Notes: generated by a model not told the origin, from the sequence alone. A stretch of 64,000 bases of DNA from CAWGXG01 sp963826505 (GCA_963826505.1 CAWGXG010000006.1:558001-622000); one strand, 5' to 3'. Shown: positions 25,368-35,820, numbered from the stretch's first letter. A program made the numbers and translations.

Positions 25368-28365
25368 ATGGTGGATTACATCGAACTGCACGCCCACTCC
25401 AACTTCAGCCTGCTGGATGGCGCATCCCACCCAGAAGAACTGGTCGCGCGGGCGGCGCTGCTGGGCATGGACACGCTCGCCCTGACCGACCACGACGCGG
25501 TCTACGGTGCGCCGCGCTTTGTGGAAGCGGCGCAGGCGGCAGGCGTGCGACCCATTCTCGGCGCGGAGATGACGCTGGAAGATGGCGCGCACCTGACGCT
25601 GCTGGTCGAGGACGAGTCCGGCTGGCGCAATCTGTGCCGCCTCATCAGCGCCGCCCGCCAGAACGCCCCCAAAGGTGAGGCCGCGCTGCCCTATGCCGCG
25701 CTCCATGCACATACGGCGGGACTCGTGGCGCTGTCCGGTTGCCGCCAGGGGCAGGTCGCCCGCGCGCTGCTGGGACGGCGATCCCAACGAAGCGCGCCAC
25801 ATCGCGGAGGAATTGCGCGACCTGTTCGGGCCGGAGCGCTTCTGGCTGGAAGTGCAGCATCACCTGCTGCCCGGGGATGATGCTCTGGTCGCGCAAACCG
25901 TCGCGTTGGGGCAATCACTTGGCGTGGGTTGTGTGGCGACCAACAACGTCCACTACGCCACCCGCGACCACCACCGTTTGCAGGACATCCTGGTGTGTAT
26001 CCGCCACAACGTCACGCTGGAAGAGTCCGGCGCGCTGCGCCGCCCCAACTCGGAATACAGCCTCAAGTCCTCGGCGCAGATGGGACGGCTGTTCGCCCAC
26101 TGGCCGGAGGCCATCGCCAACACGCGCCGCGTAGCTGAGCGCTGCCAGTTCACACCGCGCTACGGGCTGCAAGACTTGCCCCGCTTTAACGTTTCGCCGG
26201 GCACAACGGCGGAGGCCGCGCTGGCCGCGCTGTGCGCAGACGGGCTGCGGGCGCGCTTTCCGGACGTGAGCGAGACGGTGCGAGCGCGACTGCGTCACGA
26301 GCTGGACATCATCGGGCGGGCCGGGCTGGCCAATTACTTCCTGATCGTGTGGGACGTCGTGCGCTTCTCGCGCGAAAATGGCATTTTGTGCCAGGGACGC
26401 GGCTCGGCCGCCAATTCACTCGTGGCCTACCTGTTGGGCATTACGCCGGTGGATCCGCTGGCGCACAACCTCGTTTTCGAGCGCTTCCTCTCCGACGAGC
26501 GGCGCATGACGCCCGACATCGACATCGATTTCCAGGCCGATCGCCGCGAAGAGGTCATCCAATACGTGTACACGACCTACGGCACCGACTACGCAGCGAT
26601 GGCCTGCACTTTCGTCACCTACCGGCGGCGCAGCGCCATCCGCGACGTGGGCAAAGCGCTCGGTCTGCCGCTGAACGATTTGAGCGCGCTGGCCGACGAC
26701 CCCGACGCGCTCCCAGCGAGGCGCGAGAACCCCGTGTATCGCCAGATGGCCGAGCTGTGCGAGCAGATTAAGAACTTTCCGCGCCACCTGGGCATTCACA
26801 ACGGCGGGATGGTCATCACCGGCGCGGAGATGGCGGCGCGTGTGCCGGTCGAACCGGCCACCATGCCAGGGCGGGTCGTGGTTCAGTGGGATAAAGAGGG
26901 GTTGGAGACGGCGGGACTGGTCAAGATTGACATCCTGGGACTGCGTATGTTGTCGCTGATTGCCGAGGCGGTGCAGACCATCGGGCAGGCACTCCCTACC
27001 ACCTTCGACGACCCGGCCATCTACACCTTAATCGGCCAGGGCGACACGATTGGCGTGTTCCAGGTGGAGAGCCGCGCTCAGTCGCAGATGCAGCCCATCT
27101 TCAAGCCGCAGACCTTCGCGGACCTCATCGTCGCCATTTCGATTATCCGGCCCGGTCCCATTCAGGGCGACATGGTGCATCCCTACATGCGCCGCCGCCT
27201 GGGCGAAGAGCCGGTGACATACCTGCACCCGCGCTTGCAACCCGCGCTCGAAGAGACGCTGGGCGTCATCTTGTTTCAGGAGCAGGTGCTCAAGGTGGCG
27301 CGCGATGTGGCCGGGTTCACGGCGGGACAAGGCGAGCTGCTGCGCCGGGCGCTGGGCTCCAAGCACGCAACCGAAGCCATCGAAACCTTCCACGACGCTT
27401 TCGTGCAGGGTGCGTTGCATTACGGCGTGACGCGCGACGTAGCCGAAGACATTTTCACGCGGCTGCGTGCCTTCGGCGGATATTCGTTCCCCAAGAGTCA
27501 CGCGGCGGCCTTCGCCGTGCTGGTCTACCAGTCCGCCTGGCTGAAAGTCTATCACCCGGCGGCCTTCTATGCCGCGCTGCTCAACCACCAACCGATGGGC
27601 TTTTGGAGTCCGGCCGTGATTGTCAACGATGCGCGACGGCATGAGCTGCGCGTCCTGCCGGTGGACATCCACCTGAGCGCAGCGCGCTGCGTGTCTTTCG
27701 ATGGCGGGCTGCGGCTGGGCTTCAACAGCGTAAAAGGGGTGGGTGAAGCAGGTAGCGACCGGTTGGTTGAGGCACGGCTGGAAGGTCCGTTCGCGGGCCT
27801 CACTGAGTTTTGCCGCCGGACCCGGCTGCCGCCGCGCGTGGTGGAGCATCTCATTCTGACTGGGGCTTGCGACGCTTGGAAAATTCCACGTCGCAAGCTG
27901 CTGTGGGAACTGGGCAAACTGCGCTACCAGGTAGACGCGCTGGACCTCAACTTTGCGGACGACGGCGTCACTCTGCTGGAGCTGTCCGCTGCGGAGAAAT
28001 TCGGGTTAGAGCGATCGCTGTTGGGCGTGTCCGTGGACGGGCATCCTATGGAGTTTTACCGCGCCTGGTTGGATGCTCACGCCGTGCTGAGCACCGCCGG
28101 AGTCAAAGCGTGCCAGAACGGTGAATCGGCGCGGGTCGCCGGGCTGGTGGTAGTCCATCAGGCACCGCCGACAGCCAAAGGTGTGCATTTCATCACGCTG
28201 GAAGACGAGCACGGACTGTTGGACCTGATCGTGTGGCCCGCCGTGTACGAGCGTTACCGGCGCGTGCTGCACGGTGCGAGTGTGCTGGCGGCGGCCGGCA
28301 TCGTCCAGCGGCGGGACGGCGTGGTCAATGTCATCGCGCAGCAGGTGGCGGTCGTGGCGGGATGA
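25368..28365 (+). CDS. dnaE2: Error-prone DNA polymerase III alpha subunit DnaE2, with a frameshift near codon 135
   Basis: C-family polymerase that carries out error-prone bypass of DNA damage with ImuA/ImuB. It begins with the PHP domain (ELHAHSNFSLLDGASHPEEL). It then shows the palm with GSAANSLVAYLLG and the catalytic TPDIDIDFQ, GVFQVESRAQSQM, and a C-terminal OB fold. The frame changes in the GGG run at 25772-25774: codons to CTG 25770-25772 are in one frame, and GACGGCGATCCC from 25774 is in the next. Dropping one G gives 998 residues, close to family size. As written the product is truncated at about 170 residues, so it is either an assembly error or an inactivated gene. Confidence 0.92.
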
Positions 28366-28461
28366 GGAACTTAGACTATAACTATTTCCCTGCGCTAATC
28401 TGCTCTGAGAGGCCCAATAAAACAGATCGCGCGGCAAATGGCAGAATGATCCTGGTTCCTC

Positions 28462-29484
28462 TTAACACGATTCGCGTTCAATGAGCTTGACTGGGAGCAC
28501 AATATGCTGTGCTGTTTCGTCATGATGGAGAAGATGATCGACGAGCATTTGCGTGGCTACACGTCCTTTTTCCAGGATAGGTTGGCGGACGGTTGTCAGT
28601 GTAGGGCAGGTGAGGGCGCACGCCGGAATGTCATCGTAGCCGACCACCCCCATATCCTGAGGAACGCGGATGCCTAATTTTCGCGCGGCCTGCAATGCCC
28701 CAATGGCCAGGATGTCGGCCATAGCGACAATGGCTGTGGGCCTGTGTTTGAGCTCCCAAATCTGCTGCATCGCCTGATAGCCACCCTGGCTCTCACATTC
28801 GCATTCGATCAGCCGAATCTTGCGACTCCGCATGGAGAGTCCGGACTCAACCAGCGCGTGCTGGTAGCCATCAATGCGGCGGCGTAGCGTACCGGTGTAT
28901 TCGTCGAAATGGCCGAACATGCCGGAACGGATGCCCAAGATCGCGATCTCCTCGTGCCCGCGAGCCAGAACGTGCGCCATCGCCTGGTAGGCCCCATTCT
29001 CATCATCCGGGTTGACACACGAAATATCCTCAACGGGATCGCTGTCGACCATGACAAAGGGAACATCCCGCTGCTGTAAAACCTGCATCGTTTCGCGGAA
29101 CGTCTCCAGACCAACCGTCAGAAAGCCATCGACGGCGGCCTGGACGATCGCACGTCGCAGGCTACCTTTCATGGGAGGCACCAACATGAACGAGAGCCCC
29201 ACTGTCTCGCATTCCAGACTGACGCCTTCCAGGAAAGCCAGGAAATGGGGATTGCGCATGATGATCGAGAGCGGCTGCGGGACCAGGATGCCAATGTAGC
29301 CGGTGTTACGCTTCTTCAGATTGCGCGCCACGGGATCCGGGCTGTAGCCCAGTTGATCGGCCACTGCCAGGATCCGAGCCAGAGTCTCTTCGGACAACTG
29401 CTCGGGCCGGTTGAATGCATATGAGGCCGCGGTTTTGGAAACGCCCGCTCTCTCAGCGATTTCTTTAAGCGTGATTTTGGGCAT
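28462..29484 (-). CDS. LacI-family transcriptional regulator of the GH13 operon
   Basis: A 340-residue repressor. The DNA-binding head (TLKEIAERAGVSKTAASYAF, then a hinge) covers residues 3-55, and a sugar-type effector domain follows (MGVVGYDDIPAC near 275). Its ATG is 2 bases after the GH13 stop, making it the last gene of the minus-strand operon it probably controls by way of the tandem operators at 34054-34079. The recognition-helix sequence SKTAASYAF differs from that of the first LacI protein (SYGTVSRVL), which agrees with the different operator cores (GAACCGGTTC against GTAACCGGTCAC). Confidence 0.9.
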   Translation of the reverse strand: MPKITLKEIAERAGVSKTAASYAFNRPEQLSEETLARILAVADQLGYSPDPVARNLKKRNTGYIGILVPQPLSIIMRNPHFLAFLEGVSLECETVGLSFMLVPPMKGSLRRAIVQAAVDGFLTVGLETFRETMQVLQQRDVPFVMVDSDPVEDISCVNPDDENGAYQAMAHVLARGHEEIAILGIRSGMFGHFDEYTGTLRRRIDGYQHALVESGLSMRSRKIRLIECECESQGGYQAMQQIWELKHRPTAIVAMADILAIGALQAARKLGIRVPQDMGVVGYDDIPACALTCPTLTTVRQPILEKGRVATQMLVDHLLHHDETAQHIVLPVKLIERESC

Positions 29485-29486
29485 GA

Positions 29487-30893
29487 TTAATTCCCGTGAA
29501 CAGGCGTGAAGACAAACGCCGATTGCGCCGGCAAGACCTCAAAGGTCAGAACGTCGTCCTGAATGGTGAATGTTTGTTGGGTCAGGTGTTCGTGCCATAC
29601 TTTGGGTGGGCGATCCGGCCAATAGCCAACCGGAATGCGATAGTGTGAGCGTGCGTCACGCGGGTTGAGCACCACGATCACACAGTCCATGCCAAGCGTG
29701 CGACGATAGGCATAGACGCCATTAAAGACGTGGAGCGTCTCGAATGTGCCATCCACCAGAGCAGGATGCGCGCGACGCAGGCGAATCAGTGCACGATGGG
29801 TATCCAAGATACGTTGGTTCTGTCGCGTGCTATCCCAGATCATGCCCGCGCGACACAAGGGATCGTTGTCACCCACCATGCCGATTTCATCCCCATAGTA
29901 GACCATCGGGATTCCGATATAGGTCATCTGGAACACCACAGCGGCGATCATGCGTCCAATGTCATGGTTGCACAGGGTCAGGATGCGCGGCGTATCGTGA
30001 CTGCTCAACAGCGTCAGGTGATAGGGCGCTACAGGGCCGTGTTCTTGGCGCAACTGCGCCAGCTCAAAGTCGAAATCTTCGGCATCCATGTGATCCCAGG
30101 CGCAAAAATCCAGAATAGCATTCCGCAGCCGGTAATTCATGACACCGTGCACGGTATCCCCACATTGCCAGGGGGCGGCGCTGCGCCATTCTTCGGCCAC
30201 TAAATAAGCGTCTGCGTTAGCGGCCAGGGCTGCCTGCCGGAACCTTTGCCAGAAATCCATCGGCACTTTCCAGGGGACGTCGAGCCGCCAACCATCAACG
30301 CCCTGTTCGAGCCAGTAGCGCGTCACGTGCAGTAGATAGTCGCACACTTCGGAACAGCCTGTATTGAGTTTCGGCAGGAAGGCGGCTCCACCGCAGGTCT
30401 GGTAATTGGGCGGGACAGTCTCCAGCGGGAAGTCATTCACAACAAACCAGTCCCAATAGCGCGATTGACGTCCGTGTTTTTGAACAACCTGGAATGGCGG
30501 AAAACCATCCCCACAATGATTGAAGACCGCATCAAGGACGAGCCGCATGTCACGCTGTTTGAGATCCCCGATCAGTGCGGAGAAGTCGGCGAGTGTGCCC
30601 ATGGCCGGGTCAATCTCTAAGTAATTCGACGTGTCATAATGATGATTGGTTTGGGCTGAAAAAAAAGGTGTCGAGTAAATGGCTGTGATGCCCAGGTTTT
30701 CCAGGTAATCGAGCCGCTGCCGGATTCCAACCAGATCGCCGCCGAAGAAATTTTCGCGCGTGGGTTCGCTGTCCCAGGGCACCGTGCCGGGCGGATCGTT
30801 GGCGGGCTCGCCGTTGCAGAAGCGCTCCGGGAAGATCTCGTAAAAGACTGCTTGACGCGCCCACTCAGGCGCATTCCAGGAATCAGTGGTCAT
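29487..30893 (-). CDS. GH13 alpha-glycosidase (neopullulanase/maltodextrin glucosidase type)
   Basis: A 468-residue alpha-amylase-family enzyme with no signal peptide, so it is cytoplasmic and acts on imported oligosaccharides. The conserved GH13 regions are in order: DAVFNH at 121-126, nucleophile Asp205 in GWRLDVPW, acid/base Glu234 in LVAEEW, and His299-Asp300 in LLSSHDT, with a C-terminal beta domain. It begins at the catalytic barrel with no long N-terminal domain. It lies between the permease genes and the LacI gene, 7 bases after the former. The likely substrates are maltodextrins or related alpha-glucans. Confidence 0.92.
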   Translation of the reverse strand: MTTDSWNAPEWARQAVFYEIFPERFCNGEPANDPPGTVPWDSEPTRENFFGGDLVGIRQRLDYLENLGITAIYSTPFFSAQTNHHYDTSNYLEIDPAMGTLADFSALIGDLKQRDMRLVLDAVFNHCGDGFPPFQVVQKHGRQSRYWDWFVVNDFPLETVPPNYQTCGGAAFLPKLNTGCSEVCDYLLHVTRYWLEQGVDGWRLDVPWKVPMDFWQRFRQAALAANADAYLVAEEWRSAAPWQCGDTVHGVMNYRLRNAILDFCAWDHMDAEDFDFELAQLRQEHGPVAPYHLTLLSSHDTPRILTLCNHDIGRMIAAVVFQMTYIGIPMVYYGDEIGMVGDNDPLCRAGMIWDSTRQNQRILDTHRALIRLRRAHPALVDGTFETLHVFNGVYAYRRTLGMDCVIVVLNPRDARSHYRIPVGYWPDRPPKVWHEHLTQQTFTIQDDVLTFEVLPAQSAFVFTPVHGN

Positions 30894-30900
30894 GTGCCTA

Positions 30901-31725
30901 TCATCCCTTCAATCCTGTGCGGGCAATGCTCTCAACAAACCAGCGCTGTCCGATGAGAAACACCAAAATGGTCGGGATCGTCGCCGTCACGGCACCCGCC
31001 ATCAGTAATGTCCACTGCGTGCCATAGCGTCCCTGGAACATGGCAAGACCCAACTGCACCGTGCGCATTTCGGGCTCGTTGATCACGACCAGCGGCCATA
31101 GGAATTCGTTCCAGGCGAATAAAAACGCGAAGATGCCGAGCGTCACCAGCCCGGGGCCGGACAGTGGCACGAGCATGCGCCACCATACCCCGATCCGGCT
31201 GCACCCGTCGATCATGGCTGCGTCGTCCAATTCAGTGGAGATGTTCTCGTAGTATTGGCGCAGCAAGAAGATTCCAAAGGCGCTGAACAAGCGCGGGACG
31301 ATCATTGCCTGATACGAATTTGTCCAGCCGAGGTGGTCGATGAGCAGGTAGGAGGGAATCAAGATGGCATGAAAAGGCACCATCATCGTGCCCAAAAACA
31401 ACAGAAACACAAGCTCTTTGCCGGGAAAGCGTAGCCGCGCAAAGGCATAGGCAGCCAGGGAACAGGCCAGCAATTGCCCGATCGTGATCCCGGCGGTGAC
31501 GATCGCTGAATTGAGATAATAGCGATCGAACGAGGCAGCCTGCCACGCTTGACGGTAATTGTCCAACTCAAACGTCGTGGGGATCAGGTAGGGCTTGGAG
31601 TAGGTCAATTCCTTCGGTTTGAGCGACAACGTGATCATCCACAGGTAGGGCACAATCATGACCAACGCCCCGCCAATCAGGACACTGTGGATGACGATGC
31701 TGTTGCGTGCGCCGCGAAGCCTCAT
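30901..31725 (-). CDS. Carbohydrate ABC permease, MalG type (GH13 operon)
   Basis: A membrane subunit of about 274 residues with six helices and the EAA loop ISTELDDAAMIDGCSRIG. I place the start at ATG 31725, which overlaps the stop of the upstream permease (ATGA) and has GGAGG just before it. A longer reading from 31758 lies inside the other gene. It forms the pore with the MalF-type partner. No ATPase is encoded in the operon. Confidence 0.9.
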   Translation of the reverse strand: MRLRGARNSIVIHSVLIGGALVMIVPYLWMITLSLKPKELTYSKPYLIPTTFELDNYRQAWQAASFDRYYLNSAIVTAGITIGQLLACSLAAYAFARLRFPGKELVFLLFLGTMMVPFHAILIPSYLLIDHLGWTNSYQAMIVPRLFSAFGIFLLRQYYENISTELDDAAMIDGCSRIGVWWRMLVPLSGPGLVTLGIFAFLFAWNEFLWPLVVINEPEMRTVQLGLAMFQGRYGTQWTLLMAGAVTATIPTILVFLIGQRWFVESIARTGLKG

Positions 31726-32636
31726 GCCTGACCTCCGCGCACGCCAAACAGCCGCCATTGGATCACCGTGACCGCGAACACAATCCCAAAGATGACCCAG
31801 GCGATGGCCGACGCCTGGCCCATATTGAAGTAGCGAAACGCCTGGTTATAGAGCAGGAGTCCGACCACTTCGGTCGTGTGCAGCGGCCCGCCGCTGGTCA
31901 TCACGTAGACCACGTCGAAAATCAGGAACGAGTCAATGACTGACATGATAATCAGCAGCAAGGTGATTGGGGCAACGAGCGGAATGGTGATGTTCCAGAA
32001 GCAGCGCAGCGGTCCAGCCCCGTCGACGCGTGCCGCTTCGTAGTATTCCGATGGAATGCCTTGCAGGCCAGCCAGATAGATCACGATATTGAATCCGAGC
32101 CGCTTCCACACACCTACCAGGATAATCAGGCGCAGCGCCCAGGTGGTGTTACGCAGCCAGGTTGGTTTAGGCGGCTCGACGTGAACGCTGCGGAGAAAGA
32201 TATCGACATAGCCCGTATAGGGGGTCAGCAGGTAACGCCACACGATGGCAACCGCGATCGTGGAGGTAACTACTGGCAGAAAATAGAGGCCCCGATATAG
32301 CGTTTGGCCCCGGATTCCACTATTGAGCAGCACTGCCAGAATCAGCGCCAGTGAGATACTCAGCACCGTGACTCCCACGGTGTAGACAACGGTGACTTCA
32401 AGTGAGTTCTTGAACTCGGCTGACCTCAGAAAATGGGTGTAATTCTGCAACCCCACGAACTTCTTGTCAGGGCCAAATCCGTCCCATTCCAGCAAGCTCA
32501 GGTAACCCGAATAGAACAGCGGATAGATGTTGAAGATCAGGAACAAGAGCGTGGCCGGAGCCAACGCGAACAGCGCCGTACTGATGTCGCCACGTTGGTT
32601 CGCGTGTTGCCACCGGGTTTTGACCGAAGCGATCAC
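31722..32636 (-). CDS. Carbohydrate ABC permease, MalF type (GH13 operon)
   Basis: A 304-residue inner-membrane subunit with the EAA loop EYYEAARVDGAGPLRCFW near residue 210. The start is GTG at 32636 with AGAAGG upstream. It follows the binding-protein gene after 94 bases that hold a hairpin, a common way to make less permease than binding protein. It overlaps the MalG-type gene by 4 bases. Confidence 0.9.
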   Translation of the reverse strand: MIASVKTRWQHANQRGDISTALFALAPATLLFLIFNIYPLFYSGYLSLLEWDGFGPDKKFVGLQNYTHFLRSAEFKNSLEVTVVYTVGVTVLSISLALILAVLLNSGIRGQTLYRGLYFLPVVTSTIAVAIVWRYLLTPYTGYVDIFLRSVHVEPPKPTWLRNTTWALRLIILVGVWKRLGFNIVIYLAGLQGIPSEYYEAARVDGAGPLRCFWNITIPLVAPITLLLIIMSVIDSFLIFDVVYVMTSGGPLHTTEVVGLLLYNQAFRYFNMGQASAIAWVIFGIVFAVTVIQWRLFGVRGGQA

Positions 32637-32681
32637 TGTTCTGCCTTCTGGTAAAATGCCTGCCCGGACCTTCGAAAAGAA

Positions 32682-32714
32682 AGGGATATACCTCTCATCG
32701 CGGGGTATATCCCT
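32682..32714 (-). terminator. Intra-operon hairpin (attenuating terminator) after the binding-protein gene
   Basis: A perfect 11-bp stem (AGGGATATACC with GGTATATCCCT) and an 11-base loop, followed on the minus strand by TTCTTTTC. It probably ends part of the transcripts so that the binding protein is made in excess. Confidence 0.75.
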
Positions 32715-32730
32715 AACTCAATCTGCCGCG

Positions 32731-33990
32731 TTACCGCAAGAGCGAGTTGACCGCGACCTCAGCCGCCGTCAGGGCTTCCTCTGGACTCATCTGTCCGTAC
32801 AGGGCCCGCTCCATCAACCCCGAGAAGACATCTGACAGTTCCGCATAGGCCTGCACGGGGGGGCGGTTGTGCGCGTACTGCTGCATTTCGACAAAGGGCA
32901 GCAGGCGCGGCTCGGTGCCGTTCACCCAGGTTTGGTAGTCGGCATCTGTGGCGACCGCGTCACGAATGGGCATGAATCCAGTCTGCATATCCCATTCTTT
33001 TTGAATATCAGGGCTGGTGAACCAGGTGATGAAGTCCCATGCCGCCTGCTGTTTGGCTTCATCTTGTGCCATCGTGAAGATATGCTCGCCGCCCATGTTC
33101 GTAGCGGGCTCGCCGTCAGCGGGGTAGGGCATTGCCGCCGTGCTGAAGGCAAACGGTGCGGAGTCGGCCCAAATGCTGACCATCCAGGTACCATCCATCA
33201 CCATGCAGGACTGCCCCTGGCCGAAAAGTCCCCAGTCAGAGAGCATATAGGCCTCCGAGTTGATCAGGTCCAGCCAGTAGTTCAGTGCCTTCAGGCCCGC
33301 TTCCGAGTTGAAAGCGGCAGCAGACAGATCGTCCGCCAGGAAGTCGCCGCCAGCCTGCCACAGATAAACCTGGAACTGCCACGTAAGTCCTTCGCCGGGC
33401 AGCGTGTAGAGTTCGATACCGACGATACCTTTGTCAGGCTGCGCGCAAGCCAAAGCGGCTTCCTTGAGGCCATCCCAGGTCGTGGGCGGGTTGGCGGGAT
33501 CCAGGCCAGCGGCTTCAAACAGATCGTTGTTGATGAACAGCTCCAGGTTGTTGGTGCTGACTGGCAGCCCGTACAACTGGCCGTCATAGGTGTTGACGGA
33601 TAACAAGGCGGGATAGAAGTCTGAGATGTCCATTCCTGACGCGGCAATGAGACTATCCAGCGGCACGAGCGCGCCGGAGTTTGCCAGAAAGGGCATCCAT
33701 GCCATGTCTGCGGCTGCGATTTCGGGGGCATCACCGCCAGCAACGGCGATCTGAAGCTTGGGCAGCAATTCACCCCAGCCGATAAATACATTCTCGATCA
33801 ACACATCGGGGTGTTCTGAATTGTAACGGTCAACCAAGGCCTGGACGGCGTCGCCGTTATTTCCATCCCAATAGTTCCAAAAAGTGAGTTTGATCGGTTC
33901 TTGGGCCGTGACGGCACGAGGTGCCGCCATACCCAGAACTACAGCGCCCACAAGCGCGAGCACTACCAGCAGTGCGATATGAGTTTTCAT
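32731..33990 (-). CDS. Extracellular sugar-binding protein (GH13 operon)
   Basis: A 419-residue family 1 solute-binding protein. The signal peptide occupies residues 1-29 (cleavage probably after VTAQ), and there is no lipobox Cys. The mature start KLTFWNYWDGNNGDAV is typical of maltose/oligosaccharide binders. It is the first gene of the minus-strand operon, directly behind the operator-bearing promoter. The paired cytoplasmic GH13 enzyme suggests malto-oligosaccharides as cargo. Confidence 0.92.
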   Translation of the reverse strand: MKTHIALLVVLALVGAVVLGMAAPRAVTAQEPIKLTFWNYWDGNNGDAVQALVDRYNSEHPDVLIENVFIGWGELLPKLQIAVAGGDAPEIAAADMAWMPFLANSGALVPLDSLIAASGMDISDFYPALLSVNTYDGQLYGLPVSTNNLELFINNDLFEAAGLDPANPPTTWDGLKEAALACAQPDKGIVGIELYTLPGEGLTWQFQVYLWQAGGDFLADDLSAAAFNSEAGLKALNYWLDLINSEAYMLSDWGLFGQGQSCMVMDGTWMVSIWADSAPFAFSTAAMPYPADGEPATNMGGEHIFTMAQDEAKQQAAWDFITWFTSPDIQKEWDMQTGFMPIRDAVATDADYQTWVNGTEPRLLPFVEMQQYAHNRPPVQAYAELSDVFSGLMERALYGQMSPEEALTAAEVAVNSLLR

Positions 33991-34053
33991 GGTGAGATAT
34001 CCCCTCTCGCAAACAAGTGATTGAAGAACACAGATCTAACAGTTATTGGTTAG

Positions 34054-34103
34054 GTGAACCGGTTCACTGAACCGATTCAATCATAAAAAGATGGACTTGT
34101 CAA
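34054..34103 (-). promoter_or_regulatory. Promoter with tandem LacI-type operators for the GH13 sugar operon
   Basis: On the minus strand TTGACA (34098-34103) and TTGAAT (34075-34080) lie 17 bases apart, a good housekeeping promoter toward the binding-protein gene. Two operator-like palindromes follow. TGAACCGATTCA at 34068-34079 overlaps the -10, and the perfect palindrome GTGAACCGGTTCAC at 34054-34067 covers the transcription start. Repression by the LacI protein encoded at the end of the operon is the natural reading. Confidence 0.8.
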
Positions 34104-34530
34104 TATTTTGGGCCGGCTTAAGGGTTTGTAACACCCTTGATTATGACGAGCGAGTCCGTACAACATGCGCTCGTTATCGGTGTCCAAGGGAGAATTCACC
34201 CAATCCCTCGTGATCCCATTGCTTTTTCTTCTGAGCATCCGGATAAGCTTGCAGATCAAAGGGCGCTTTCGGTAAAAACGAAGTTGCCCTAGAATTCAGT
34301 CTGTGCCAAGCCGGGCGAACACGCTGATGGAAATTGTCACCACCAGTGATTTTTCAATTCCGTGACGTCTCTTAGAGGTAACATCATCGACCATGCATTA
34401 TCGCATTTGGCTCGCAACCGTCTGATTTATCCTTGCATACCATTAGTTAACAGGAGGGGCGCAGAAGCAACGATCAAAGCAAATCCCTAGACGGCAAAAA
34501 TAATCCCTGATTTTAAGAGGAGATGTTCTC
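34104..34530. other. Intergenic region between divergent sugar operons
   Basis: No gene is supported. It holds a small inverted repeat AAGGGT...ACCCTT near 34121-34139 and AT-rich stretches. I found no palindrome like the tandem operators on the side of the plus-strand operon, so that operon may be regulated differently. Confidence 0.4.
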
Positions 34531-35820
34531 ATGAGTGCGAAAAGAAATCGGTTGCCTATTGCTCTGCTGCTTGTGGCGGTTCTCGCCGTCACTTGGGTGG
34601 GGATACCTGCCAGCAGCGCATTTGGACGCGCTGACGAAACGATCACAGTCATAATGCCGAGACATGAAGCCGATCTCACGGGCGCGTTCGAAGCGCGTAT
34701 TCGTGAGTTTGAGGCCCAATCGGGTATCAAAGTTGAGCTGATTCAGAGCGACTGGGACTCGGTGGCCGACCGCGTGATCCCGGAGCTGGCGACGGGAGGC
34801 AAGGCTTATGACGTCGTCGAGTTCGATAATGGATGGGTCGCTGAGTGGTGCGGCGCCGGGTGGGTCACGCCGCTAGATGATTACATGCCAGCTGGCTACA
34901 CCGATGGCATGATTCAGGGCCTGGTGGACCTGTTCTCGTGCTCAGATGGGTCACTGTACGGCATCGTTTGGAACAATGACACTCGTTTCTTCTATTACAA
35001 TGCGGCCAAGTTGGCTGAAGCCCAGGGTTCGTCCGAAGCCACCCCCCCGGCCACCTGGGACGAATTGGTCGCGCAGAGCCTGGCTGCGAAGGACGCTGGC
35101 CTCGTTGACTACGGCATGGCACCCTTCTGGAACCAGGAATGGTCACTCGCCAACGAATTTCACTTCTGGACCTATGCCTTCGGCGGTGAGATCGTGGACG
35201 ATCAGGGGTGCTTCCTGTTCAATAAGGACCCGAATACCCTGGCGGCGTTGGAATTCATGATCGATACCCTAAACTCGGGAGTCTCTAACCCTGCCGGTCT
35301 GACCTATGATCAGGCTGCATCTCAGGATGTCTTCCTAAGCGGGCGGTCGCTGTTCATGCCGCAGGGCATTGCCGGACTAATGGCCTACGCGAATGATTCT
35401 TCCGTTTCCAGCGTTGTAGATCAAGTGCAAGTCGGGCTGGTACCCAGTAATGGCCCTTCGCTCACGCTGCCGGAGGCCTACGCCATTCCCGCGAAATCGG
35501 AACATAAAGACGCGGCGTGGCAGTTCATCGAGTATATGACCAGCCCTGAGACTAACAAACTCCTGGCTCAGGAAATCGGCCTGCTGCCTATCTGGGTAGA
35601 CCTTTATACCGATGCGGATTTGACCGCGCTGTATCCGTTTTGGGCCAATTTCTCCTCACAGCTTGGCGCGGTGCGCGGCCTGTCCAAGCTGACCTGGTAC
35701 GGTGATTTCGTGGATATCTCCACAGCGGAAATCCACAAAGCGCTGGCGGGCCAACAATCCGCTCAGGCCGCTTTGGACGCAACGGCGAACGGTCTGGCTG
35801 ATTTTGAGTGCATGCAGTAA
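34531..35820 (+). CDS. Extracellular sugar-binding protein (third sugar ABC system)
   Basis: A 429-residue family 1 binding protein. The signal peptide covers about residues 1-33 (hydrophobic 10-28, SSAFGRA at the end), with no lipobox. The mature N-terminus (ETITVIMPRHEADLTGAFEA) differs clearly from the other two binding proteins here and resembles trehalose/maltose-type binders. Four or more Cys residues in the mature part suggest disulphides. AGAGGAG precedes the ATG. It is followed by a hairpin and two permease genes. Confidence 0.9.
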   Translation: MSAKRNRLPIALLLVAVLAVTWVGIPASSAFGRADETITVIMPRHEADLTGAFEARIREFEAQSGIKVELIQSDWDSVADRVIPELATGGKAYDVVEFDNGWVAEWCGAGWVTPLDDYMPAGYTDGMIQGLVDLFSCSDGSLYGIVWNNDTRFFYYNAAKLAEAQGSSEATPPATWDELVAQSLAAKDAGLVDYGMAPFWNQEWSLANEFHFWTYAFGGEIVDDQGCFLFNKDPNTLAALEFMIDTLNSGVSNPAGLTYDQAASQDVFLSGRSLFMPQGIAGLMAYANDSSVSSVVDQVQVGLVPSNGPSLTLPEAYAIPAKSEHKDAAWQFIEYMTSPETNKLLAQEIGLLPIWVDLYTDADLTALYPFWANFSSQLGAVRGLSKLTWYGDFVDISTAEIHKALAGQQSAQAALDATANGLADFECMQ

